Below are positions 1 to 5,447 of a stretch of 10,775 nucleotides of DNA, in pieces. The notes under the pieces were generated by a model. That model did no database searches and had not been told where the DNA came from. It worked only from the letters and a program-made list of their open reading frames with translations. Within the stretch, counting starts at the first letter, position 1; each line of letters begins with the position of its first letter. The position numbers were made by a program, and so were the translations under genes. The stretch is taken from the NCBI GenBank assembly GCA_903939555.1, contig CAJAHV010000423.1:1-10775 (forward strand). The letters are read 5' to 3'. Origin of the DNA: an uncultured Alphaproteobacteria bacterium (GTDB lineage Bacteria; Pseudomonadota; Alphaproteobacteria; Sphingomonadales; Sphingomonadaceae).

Positions 1-309
1 ATTGATGACGCGGTTATCGGCATCATCGAAAATGAGATCGAGCGGCAGCGGGGTGTTTTCCATCCAGAAGCTGGCGGGACGCGGCCGTTGGAAGGGAAAG
101 ATCATGCCGGTGCTGCGTTTCATCGTCTTTCGGTACATCAGCCCGCATTGCTGATCTTCACCGCTGGCGGCGATTTCAAGCGTATAGCGAAACTTGCCCT
201 TGCCGGTGACAAAGGTCGCCGGCGCCCGGGCGAGGCCGGTGCTTGGGCAATCTGCCAGCGCGGGGGCGGCAGCGACCAGCAATACCGCAGCAACAAGGGT
301 GCGGATCAT
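1..309 (-). CDS. DUF192 family exported protein (partial, C-terminus off the left edge)
   Basis: The reverse strand from ATG at 309 is open to the window edge and gives 103 residues. Residues 1-19 are a signal peptide: Arg3, a hydrophobic Ala/Val/Leu core and an ALA-D cleavage site. The mature part carries the DUF192 (PF02643) signature: CGLMYRKTM, then GMIFPF, then FWMENTPLPLDLIF with a following Asp pair, up to DADNRVIN at the edge. DUF192 proteins are small exported or periplasmic proteins of unknown function; no catalytic residues are established. The start codon overlaps the stop of the upstream cold-shock gene by 4 nt (ATGA, 306-309), so translation is probably coupled and the two share one transcript. 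The family is certain from the motif; the function is not known. Roughly the last third of the domain is missing because of the window end. Confidence 0.9.
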   Translation of the reverse strand, partial: MIRTLVAAVLLVAAAPALADCPSTGLARAPATFVTGKGKFRYTLEIAASGEDQQCGLMYRKTMKRSTGMIFPFQRPRPASFWMENTPLPLDLIFDDADNRVIN

Positions 310-959
310 GCCGGGCCTGCCGTATCGCGAGTAACCGCACCGACCGTATCACCAGCAGTATCGCCCGCCGTTTGATCCGCCGTGCCGGGCGCCGTTTGAT
401 CCGCCGTGCCGGGCGGGGCAATCAACACAGCGAGCGGCCCTTTGTGGCCGGGCGCAACCCGCGCCACCAACGCTTGTCCGGGCACCAGTTCTGCCAAACC
501 GGCGCGGCGTACCGTCTCCATGTGCACAAAAATATCCTCTGTCGTGCCCGGACGGCTGACAAAGCCATAACCTTTCAGGCGGTTGAACCATTTCACAATG
601 ACCGGTTCCAGCGAACCGGCAGCCGCCATCATCATGTTGGGGTCGATCCGGTCAGCCGCGCGCGCGGCGGCTGTTTCAGGGTCGGGACCGATGGTGGTGG
701 TCAGATCGACAGCGATTATGCGGCGGGCCTGACGGCCGCGGTCTCGCGCCACTACGGCACAGGTCAGTGTCGCGCCTTCGGGCAAGGTACGGCGGCCGAT
801 GTCGCGCACCAGGCTGAAGTGGACAAGCACGTCGCTGCCGCTGTCCTGCGGCACGAGAAAACCATAGCCGCGCACCGGATCGAACCATTTGACCGTGCCG
901 CGGACGATGACTTCGTCCTCTTCATCAGCGATTGACAAGACATCAGCGCCGCATGTCAT
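306..959 (-). CDS. Cold-shock protein with two cold-shock domains and a Thr/Asp/Gly-rich tail
   Basis: A 217-residue protein with two OB-fold cold-shock domains. Domain 1 spans about 19-86, with KWF at 24-26, RNP1 RGYGFL at 30-35 and RNP2 VLVHF at 44-48. Domain 2 spans about 118-182, with KWF at 123-125, RNP1 KGYGFV at 129-134 and RNP2 DIFVHM at 142-147. Such proteins bind single-stranded RNA or DNA. Double-domain versions are typical of alphaproteobacteria; Caulobacter CspC and CspD are of this type and are linked to stationary phase rather than only to cold. The tail (182-217) is low-complexity (Gly/Thr/Ala/Asp) and contains an exact duplication of an 8-residue unit. ATG at 959 follows a purine-rich GGTGAGGG stretch. 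It overlaps the DUF192 gene by 4 nt and diverges from the coxG operon. Cold induction is not shown by the sequence. Confidence 0.93.
   Translation of the reverse strand: MTCGADVLSIADEEDEVIVRGTVKWFDPVRGYGFLVPQDSGSDVLVHFSLVRDIGRRTLPEGATLTCAVVARDRGRQARRIIAVDLTTTIGPDPETAAARAADRIDPNMMMAAAGSLEPVIVKWFNRLKGYGFVSRPGTTEDIFVHMETVRRAGLAELVPGQALVARVAPGHKGPLAVLIAPPGTADQTAPGTADQTAGDTAGDTVGAVTRDTAGPA
367..414. repeat. 24-bp tandem duplication inside the cold-shock gene tail
   Basis: Positions 367-390 and 391-414 are identical 24-bp units, in frame, on the coding (minus) strand each giving an 8-residue unit of the type PGTADQTA. The exact identity, including third codon positions, points to a recent in-frame duplication in the disordered C-terminal tail. 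Confidence 0.9.
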
Positions 960-986
960 CCCTCACCCCCCAAGCGCAACAAAATT

Positions 987-1026
987 CCAATTTGTTCAAT
1001 CTGAACAGAACGTAAACTGAAATTGG
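987..1026. promoter_or_regulatory. Nested dyads in the csp/coxG divergent region (candidate operator)
   Basis: An inner dyad TGTTCA-ATC-TGAACA lies at 993-1007 (6-bp perfect arms, 3-nt centre). It sits within an outer pair CCAATTT (987-993) and AAATTGG (1020-1026). The stretch is clearly AT-richer than its surroundings and lies 28-67 bp upstream of the cold-shock start. This is the form expected of a dimeric-regulator site serving the minus-strand gene, the plus-strand gene, or both. No known regulator can be named; the alphaproteobacterial LexA form GTTC-N7-GTTC does not fit. Confidence 0.4.
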
Positions 1027-1031
1027 CGCAT

Positions 1032-1048
1032 AGCTTGTATAATAAGCT
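1032..1048 (+). promoter_or_regulatory. Candidate -10 element (TATAAT) within a small dyad
   Basis: A perfect sigma-70 type -10 hexamer TATAAT lies at 1038-1043 on the plus strand, in the loop of the dyad AGCTT (1032-1036) / AAGCT (1044-1048). No convincing -35 hexamer lies 16-18 bp upstream (the 17-bp position reads aactga), so promoter activity is uncertain. If used, it would give the coxG operon a leader of roughly 140 nt. Confidence 0.3.
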
Positions 1049-1159
1049 GCACAAAAGCAAGCCGGGCGCAGCCGTAGGCCACCGCTTCCTGTCCGGCTGG
1101 CGGTGATCGTCACCCGTGCGCTGGGCGGTGGCGGCGGCGCGTGGCTGAGGCTATGAAAG

Positions 1160-1172
1160 CATGATTATCATG
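1160..1172. promoter_or_regulatory. Perfect 13-bp palindrome upstream of coxG
   Basis: CATGAT-T-ATCATG is a perfect 6-1-6 palindrome, centred 27 bp upstream of the coxG ATG and just before its Shine-Dalgarno. The central 11 bases (ATGATTATCAT) equal the centre of the classical Fur-box consensus, but the outer flanks do not match it. It could be a repressor operator or an mRNA hairpin. The regulator is unknown. Confidence 0.35.
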
Positions 1173-1192
1173 TGGGAAGTGGAGATGGTGCG

Positions 1193-1810
1193 ATGCAATT
1201 GACCGGCGAAGTAACCATCAAGGCCGCACGCGAGCATGTGTGGGCGGCGCTGAACGACCCTGACATGCTGGCACGCTGCATCGAAGGCGTGGAAAGCCTG
1301 ACGCGTGTCGCCGGCGACGATGGCGACCGTTTCGAAGGCAAGATGAATGCCAAAGTCGGCCCGGTGCGTGCCACTTTCACCGGACAGGTCACGCTCAGGG
1401 ATGTCGTGCAGCCCGAAAGCTATGTGCTGGTCGGCGAAGGCAAGGGCGGCGTCGCCGGCTTTGCCAAGGGCCAGGCGGCGGTGACACTCGCGGCGACCGG
1501 CCCTGTCGAAACTTTACTCCGTTACGATGTCAGCTCCAGCGTCGGCGGCAAGCTGGCGCAGTTGGGGGCGCGGCTGATCGAAGGAACCGCCAAGGGCTAT
1601 GCCACCAGCTTCTTCACCCGCTTGAAGGACGAGCTCGAAGCGCCTGCTGCGGCGATGACGGCAACCGATCCGGCGGCAGCCCCGGACGCCGGGATCGCCA
1701 CCCCCGATGCGGCAGCGGTGCCGGCAGCAGCCGGCGGCGTGTCACCTTTGGTCTGGGGCGCGGCTCTGGTCGTCGCGGTAGTCGGCTTTCTGGTCTGGCA
1801 ATGGAATTGA
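1193..1810 (+). CDS. coxG: CoxG-family SRPBCC protein with C-terminal membrane anchor
   Basis: A 205-residue protein of the CoxG family (PF06240, SRPBCC fold). Residues 1-150 match the family from the start: MQLTGEVTI, VWAALNDPDML, CIEGVESL, the VGPVRATFTGQVTL strand pair, GEGKGGVAGFAKG and VGGKLAQLGARLIEGTA. A Pro/Ala-rich linker (about 155-182) leads to one transmembrane helix (about 183-203) ending in WQWN, so it is tail-anchored with the lipid-binding-type domain in the cytoplasm. CoxG attaches molybdenum CO dehydrogenase to the membrane in carboxidotrophs, and a role in quinone delivery has been reported for CoxG. By analogy this protein may couple a molybdenum hydroxylase to the quinone pool. 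ATG 1193 is preferred to an upstream in-frame GTG (1172) because GGAG at 1181-1184 is well spaced and the family starts here. It is the first gene of an operon; the next ATG is 1 nt after its stop. Confidence 0.93.
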   Translation: MQLTGEVTIKAAREHVWAALNDPDMLARCIEGVESLTRVAGDDGDRFEGKMNAKVGPVRATFTGQVTLRDVVQPESYVLVGEGKGGVAGFAKGQAAVTLAATGPVETLLRYDVSSSVGGKLAQLGARLIEGTAKGYATSFFTRLKDELEAPAAAMTATDPAAAPDAGIATPDAAAVPAAAGGVSPLVWGAALVVAVVGFLVWQWN

Positions 1811-1811
1811 G

Positions 1812-2777
1812 ATGAACGACGACCTCGCGACATTGGCAACCGCCGCCGGTTGGGTACGCGGCGGCCACCGGGTCGCCATTGCTACCGTCATCGAAACCTG
1901 GGGCTCGGCGCCGCGCCGGATAGGCAGCCACCTCGCCATAAGGGACGATGGCCTGTTCGAAGGCTCGGTCAGCGGCGGCTGTGTCGAGGGGGATGTCATT
2001 ACCGAGGCACAGGCACTGCTTGCCGATGGCAGCGGCCTCGTGCGCCGCGACTATGGCGTCGCCGATGCCACCGCCTGGGAAGTCGGGCTGGCCTGTGGCG
2101 GGCGGATTTCGGTGCTGGTGCAGCGGCTTGCCGATGATGCCTTCCCGCTGACACTGGTCGACCGGCTGGTGACGGCGGCAGCGGACGGCGATGCCGTGAC
2201 GCTGGTCACCGACCTCGCCACCGGCGCAACTCATGAAGCGCCGGGTGACGGCTTTGCCCGTGCCTATCCGCCACCGCGCCGCCTCGCCATCATCGGTGCG
2301 GTGCATATTGCCCAGGCACTGGTGCCGCAGGCGCTGGCGCTGGGTATCACGCCGACGGTTATCGATCCGCGCGGGCTGTTTGCGGCACCTGCCCGCTTTG
2401 GCGGGCAAACCGAAGCCGACCAGCGTTTCGCCGGGCTGACGCTTGACCGGCGCTGGCCCGATGAGGCGCTGGCCGACTGGCGCCCCAATGCGGCAAGCGC
2501 GGTGGTGGCGCTGACGCATGACCCCAAGCTGGACGATCTGGCGCTGGCGGCTGCGTTGCGAACGCCGGCTTTCTATATCGCGGCGCTGGGCAGCCGGAAA
2601 AACCATGCCGGCCGGCTGGAACGGCTGGCGGCGCTGGGTTTCGATACCGAAACGCTGATGCGGGTACGCGGCCCCGCTGGGCTGGCGATCGGTGCCGCCG
2701 ATCCGGTGGAAATCGCACTCAGCATCGCGGCCGAACTGACCGCGGCGTGGCGCGGCGTGCTCCTGCCGCGCGCGTGA
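1812..2777 (+). CDS. xdhC: XdhC/CoxI family molybdenum-hydroxylase maturation protein
   Basis: A 321-residue protein with the two XdhC/CoxI domains. The N-terminal domain (about 10-75) has TWGSAPR, GSHLAI and the family signature SGGCVEG at 54-60. The C-terminal Rossmann-like domain (about 155-315) starts LAIIGAVHIAQAL (158-170), then has THDPKLDD near 235-242, YIAALGSRKNH near 253-265 and GLAIGAADPVEIALSI. XdhC of Rhodobacter binds the molybdenum cofactor and helps its sulfuration and insertion into xanthine dehydrogenase; CoxI is the counterpart for CO-dehydrogenase-like enzymes. The usual GPIGLDIG motif reads GPAGLAIG here, a modest variation. Length is normal. It starts 1 nt after coxG, and its stop overlaps the GTG of the next gene (GTGA, 2774-2777), so all three are translationally coupled. 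The partner hydroxylase is not in the window. Confidence 0.95.
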   Translation: MNDDLATLATAAGWVRGGHRVAIATVIETWGSAPRRIGSHLAIRDDGLFEGSVSGGCVEGDVITEAQALLADGSGLVRRDYGVADATAWEVGLACGGRISVLVQRLADDAFPLTLVDRLVTAAADGDAVTLVTDLATGATHEAPGDGFARAYPPPRRLAIIGAVHIAQALVPQALALGITPTVIDPRGLFAAPARFGGQTEADQRFAGLTLDRRWPDEALADWRPNAASAVVALTHDPKLDDLALAAALRTPAFYIAALGSRKNHAGRLERLAALGFDTETLMRVRGPAGLAIGAADPVEIALSIAAELTAAWRGVLLPRA

Positions 2778-4336
2778 TCTTTGCTGCGCTCCCGATTGCT
2801 GAAGCCGCAGGCGGCTTGCTCGCCCATTCGCTTGTCGTCGGCGGCACCCGCTGGCCGAAGGGCCGGGTGCTGGCCGCGGCCGATATCGTGGCTGCCGGCG
2901 CGGCGGGACTGACGCACCTCACCATCGCGCGGCTGGCGGCGGACGATATCGGGGAAGATGCGGCGGCGACGCGGCTGGCTGGCCGGCTGGCCGGGCCGGG
3001 GCTGGTTGCGCTGCCGGCGGCGCACGGCCGGGCGAATATCGCTGCGGCGGCGGCCGGCGTGTTCGGCGCGGATGCCGCCATGATCGCGGCGGTCAACCGG
3101 ATCGATGAAGCGCTGACACTGGCGACGCTGCCCCCGGGCGCACGGGTGGCGGCAGGCGAGATTGTCGCGACGGTCAAGATCATCCGCTATGCCGTCGCCG
3201 CGCCGACGCTGGACGCCGCGCTGGCGGCCGGGGTGCCGATGTCGCTGGCGGCATTCCGGCCGCGGCGGCTGGCGCTCATCGCGACGACCCTGGCAGGCAC
3301 CAGCGAAAAGGGCCTCGCCAAGACGCTGCGGGTGACGCGCGACAGGGTCGAAAGCCTCGGCGGCACACTCACCGCCCTGCCCGATTGCGCTCATGATGCG
3401 GCCGCGCTGGCAACGGCGATTGCCGCTGCCGATGCCGAAATCCTGCTGATCATCGGCGCCTCGGCGACCGTCGATCGCGGCGATGTCATCCCGGCGGCGC
3501 TGGTCGCGGCCGGCGGCGTGGTCGACCGGCTGGGCATGCCTGTCGATCCCGGCAACCTGCTGTGCCTTGGCCGGCGCGGTGCCATGCCGGTCATCGGGCT
3601 GCCCGGCTGCGCGCGCAGCCCGAAGCGCAATGGTTTCGACATCATCCTCGAACGCCTCGTCGCCGGGCTGACCGTGACCAACGACGATATCGCCATGATG
3701 GGTGCCGGCGGCCTGTTGCCCGAGGCGGAACGACCGGAACCGCGCGCCGCCGCTGCCGCCGGCCCGGTCGGCGCGATCATCCTCGCGGCCGGGCGGTCAA
3801 GCCGGATGGGCGAGGCGCACAAATTGCTCGCCGATTGGCGCGGCAAGCCGCTGGTCGCCCATGTCGCCGATGCCATCGCCGCCGCCGGACTGCCGCCGCC
3901 GCTGGTCGTACTCGGCGCGCGCGCCGACGAGGTCCGCGCCGCGCTGGCGGGCCGCGATGTGCAGTTCGTGGTGGCCGAAGATTACGCCGAAGGCTTGTCA
4001 CGGTCGTTGCGCGCCGGCATCGCCGCGGTGCCCGGTGGCTGGCGCGCGGCGCTGGTCTGCCTTGGCGACATGCCGCGTGTGGAACCCCAAGTGCTGGCAG
4101 CGCTCGCTGCCGCCCCGGGCGATGTCGCGCTGCCGGTGTGGGCGGGGAAGCGCGGCAACCCGGTGCGCTGGGACCGGCGGCACTTTGCCCGGCTGATGGC
4201 ACTGTCGGGCGATGTCGGCGGCAAGGCGGTGCTCGCCGATGCGGTCGAACTGCATGAAGTCGCAGCGCCCAGCGACGCCGTGCTCGACGATATCGACACG
4301 CCGGCCGCGCTGGCGGCGCTCCGGGCGCGAGGCTGA
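2774..4336 (+). CDS. Fused molybdopterin-binding / MocA-like nucleotidyltransferase
   Basis: A 520-residue two-part enzyme of molybdenum-cofactor finishing. Residues 1-310 form a MoeA-like half containing a molybdopterin-binding domain: LLIIGASATVDRGDVIPAA from about 223, GMPVDPGNLL near 255, GLPGCARSPKRNGFD and MMGAGGLL. Residues 333-520 form an NTP-transferase domain: LAAGRSSRMG at 337-346, then HKLL, LGDMPRV, GNPVRW, SGDVGGKAVL and DDIDTP. The second half resembles MocA, which uses CTP to make molybdopterin cytosine dinucleotide, the cofactor form used by CO/xanthine-dehydrogenase-type enzymes. CTP rather than GTP use is inferred from context. GTG 2774 is chosen over an earlier in-frame GTG (2747) because it gives the 4-nt overlap with xdhC and the N-terminus VIFAALPIAEA typical of the family. 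It is the last gene of the cassette, ending before the repeat element. Confidence 0.92.
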   Translation: MIFAALPIAEAAGGLLAHSLVVGGTRWPKGRVLAAADIVAAGAAGLTHLTIARLAADDIGEDAAATRLAGRLAGPGLVALPAAHGRANIAAAAAGVFGADAAMIAAVNRIDEALTLATLPPGARVAAGEIVATVKIIRYAVAAPTLDAALAAGVPMSLAAFRPRRLALIATTLAGTSEKGLAKTLRVTRDRVESLGGTLTALPDCAHDAAALATAIAAADAEILLIIGASATVDRGDVIPAALVAAGGVVDRLGMPVDPGNLLCLGRRGAMPVIGLPGCARSPKRNGFDIILERLVAGLTVTNDDIAMMGAGGLLPEAERPEPRAAAAAGPVGAIILAAGRSSRMGEAHKLLADWRGKPLVAHVADAIAAAGLPPPLVVLGARADEVRAALAGRDVQFVVAEDYAEGLSRSLRAGIAAVPGGWRAALVCLGDMPRVEPQVLAALAAAPGDVALPVWAGKRGNPVRWDRRHFARLMALSGDVGGKAVLADAVELHEVAAPSDAVLDDIDTPAALAALRARG

Positions 4337-4341
4337 TTTAC

Positions 4342-4419
4342 CCTCCGGCGGCTGCGTCAAGGGCCTCCGGCGGCTACATTGAATGCCTCCGGCGGCTACA
4401 TTGAATGCCTCCGGCGGCT
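4342..4419 (+). repeat. Tandem 22-bp units sharing a CCTCCGGCGGCT core
   Basis: Two identical 22-bp units lie head-to-tail at 4363-4384 and 4385-4406 (core GCCTCCGGCGGCT plus acattgaat). The core recurs at 4407-4419, where it becomes the outer end of the large inverted repeat, and again at 4342-4353. The 12-mer core GCCTCCGGCGGC is itself a near palindrome. The arrangement looks like slippage or stepwise copying of the end of the adjacent palindromic element. Confidence 0.85.
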
Positions 4420-4533
4420 GGGGCCGCAGGCCCCAGACCCCATTCGATTGGTCGGATGTTTGGCAACACCTAATGGTTACTGTTGCCGGAAATCAGATGG
4501 GGTCTGGGGCCTGCGGCCCCAGCCGCCGGAGGC
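4407..4533. repeat. Compound palindromic element: perfect 37-bp inverted repeat (REP-doublet / MITE-like)
   Basis: Positions 4407-4443 and 4497-4533 are exact reverse complements (37 bp) separated by 53 nt. Each arm holds its own hairpin: CTGGGGCC-GCA-GGCCCCAG at 4418-4436 and its mirror at 4504-4522. The spacer adds further pairing: 4446-4449 with 4491-4494, and GGCAACA (4462-4468) with TGTTGCC (4481-4487). As RNA the whole 127 nt can form one long hairpin. It starts 70 nt after the stop of the MocA-like gene and ends 1 nt before the stop of the opposite hydrolase gene, so it could end transcription both ways, although it lacks a T-run. No flanking target duplication and no transposase are visible. 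Two inverted REP-like palindromes around a spacer is the layout of a REPIN; a MITE is the alternative. Confidence 0.8.
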
Positions 4534-4534
4534 G

Positions 4535-5371
4535 CTACCGCAGCCCCTGCAACCAGCCGATCACGCGTGTTTGCAGCGCGATCCGCGCGTCGGACCAGCT
4601 GTGATCGGTGGCTTCATGAGCGGTGGTAACGGTGCCGCCCGCAGCACGCACCGCCGCCACCAGCGCATCCGCCCCGGGCGCCAGGCCATCATCGGAGGTC
4701 AGCACCAACAGCGGCAGTTTCGCCAAGCCGGGCGCAGCGTTCATGAAATTGTTCGTTGCGGCTCCTGCGATCAGTTCATCGGCCATCCTGTCGGGCGAAG
4801 TGTCGGCGAGCGTTTCGGTATTGCCCGCCGACGCCTTGACCACCGCCGCGCGCGGCAGCGTGCCGACGCCGCCCATGTTCGCCGCCGAAATCAGGATCGC
4901 GCCTTGCAATGTCGGGTCTTTCGCTGCCGTCAGCGCCGTCGCCCAGCCGCCCATGCTGTGCCCGGCCAGCGCGATACGCGCCGGATCGATGCCGAGTTTC
5001 GCCGCCACTTCGGGCGCGCGCAGATACGCGATCACCGCCGCGGCATCCTGCGGCACCTGCGCAAAACGAAAACTGCCCGGGCTGCCCCAGCTGCCGCGAT
5101 AGTTGAAGGTGATCGCGTTCCACCCCGCCCGGCGCACAGCCTGCGCCAGATCGAGATTTTTTTCATTGCCCGGCCAACCATGCGCGATCACCAAAGTCGG
5201 GTGCGCCCCCGGCCCGGCGGCCAGATAGGCGAGGCCGTTGATCGCGACCCCGCCCGATGGAATGTGCAACACTTCCATCCGCGCCGGGTGCGCGACATCG
5301 CGCGGTGGGTCCTGCGCCACCTGCGCTGTGGCGGGAAAGGCGATCAGCAAAGCCAGCAGCACAATTCGCAT
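4535..5371 (-). CDS. Exported alpha/beta hydrolase (serine nucleophile)
   Basis: A 278-residue alpha/beta-hydrolase with a short signal peptide (MRIVLLALLIAFPATA, cleavage near residue 16). The fold markers are in order: HGWPGNEKN at 64-72 (oxyanion loop), FNYRG at 89-93, nucleophile elbow GHSMGG at 137-142 (Ser139), acid TSDD at 225-228 (Asp227 or Asp228) and catalytic His257 in TDHSWSD. It resembles the dienelactone-hydrolase-like / S9 peptidase-like esterase group. Substrate and reaction cannot be assigned; esterase or acyl-peptidase activity is plausible. ATG 5371 is supported by GGAG 7 nt upstream. It is divergent from the dienelactone hydrolase gene (76-bp shared promoter region) and convergent with the mocA-like gene across the palindromic element. 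Export to the periplasm is inferred from the signal peptide. Confidence 0.88.
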   Translation of the reverse strand: MRIVLLALLIAFPATAQVAQDPPRDVAHPARMEVLHIPSGGVAINGLAYLAAGPGAHPTLVIAHGWPGNEKNLDLAQAVRRAGWNAITFNYRGSWGSPGSFRFAQVPQDAAAVIAYLRAPEVAAKLGIDPARIALAGHSMGGWATALTAAKDPTLQGAILISAANMGGVGTLPRAAVVKASAGNTETLADTSPDRMADELIAGAATNNFMNAAPGLAKLPLLVLTSDDGLAPGADALVAAVRAAGGTVTTAHEATDHSWSDARIALQTRVIGWLQGLR

Positions 5372-5394
5372 CTGTCATCTCCAATCCGCGTTTA

Positions 5395-5410
5395 CACCCT
5401 TTGGAGGGTG
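5395..5410. promoter_or_regulatory. Dyad in the divergent hydrolase promoter region
   Basis: CACCCT-TTGG-AGGGTG is a perfect 6-bp dyad with a 4-nt centre, lying about midway in the 76-bp gap between the divergent hydrolase starts (5371 minus, 5448 plus). It could be an operator shared by both genes or a leader hairpin. No clear -35/-10 pair was found here. Confidence 0.35.
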
Positions 5411-5447
5411 GCATAGGTTTGCGCATCCTCCCATCGGGATCCACAGC

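Noticed and set aside
993..1012. Possible LexA/SOS box (GTTC and GAAC repeats).
   Set aside because: The alphaproteobacterial form GTTC-N7-GTTC does not fit the spacing on either strand.
1050..1159. Searched for a small RNA, riboswitch (including a molybdenum-cofactor type) or gene remnant.
   Set aside because: The stretch is GC-rich with only weak pairing; no recognisable riboswitch core or coding pattern could be supported.
1172..1192. Upstream GTG as the start of coxG (7 extra residues).
   Set aside because: The family N-terminus begins at MQLTGE, and the Shine-Dalgarno GGAG lies inside the would-be extension, correctly spaced for ATG 1193.
1161..1202. A 13-codon leader ORF starting in the palindrome and overlapping the coxG start.
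   Set aside because: No ribosome site of its own and no attenuator-like codon run; probably chance.
2573..3394. A 273-codon minus-strand frame opposite the xdhC/mocA-like genes.
   Set aside because: It spans the junction of two well-supported plus-strand genes and has no domain.
4342..4533. CRISPR array as explanation for the tandem units.
   Set aside because: The units are directly adjacent without unique spacers, and no cas genes are present.
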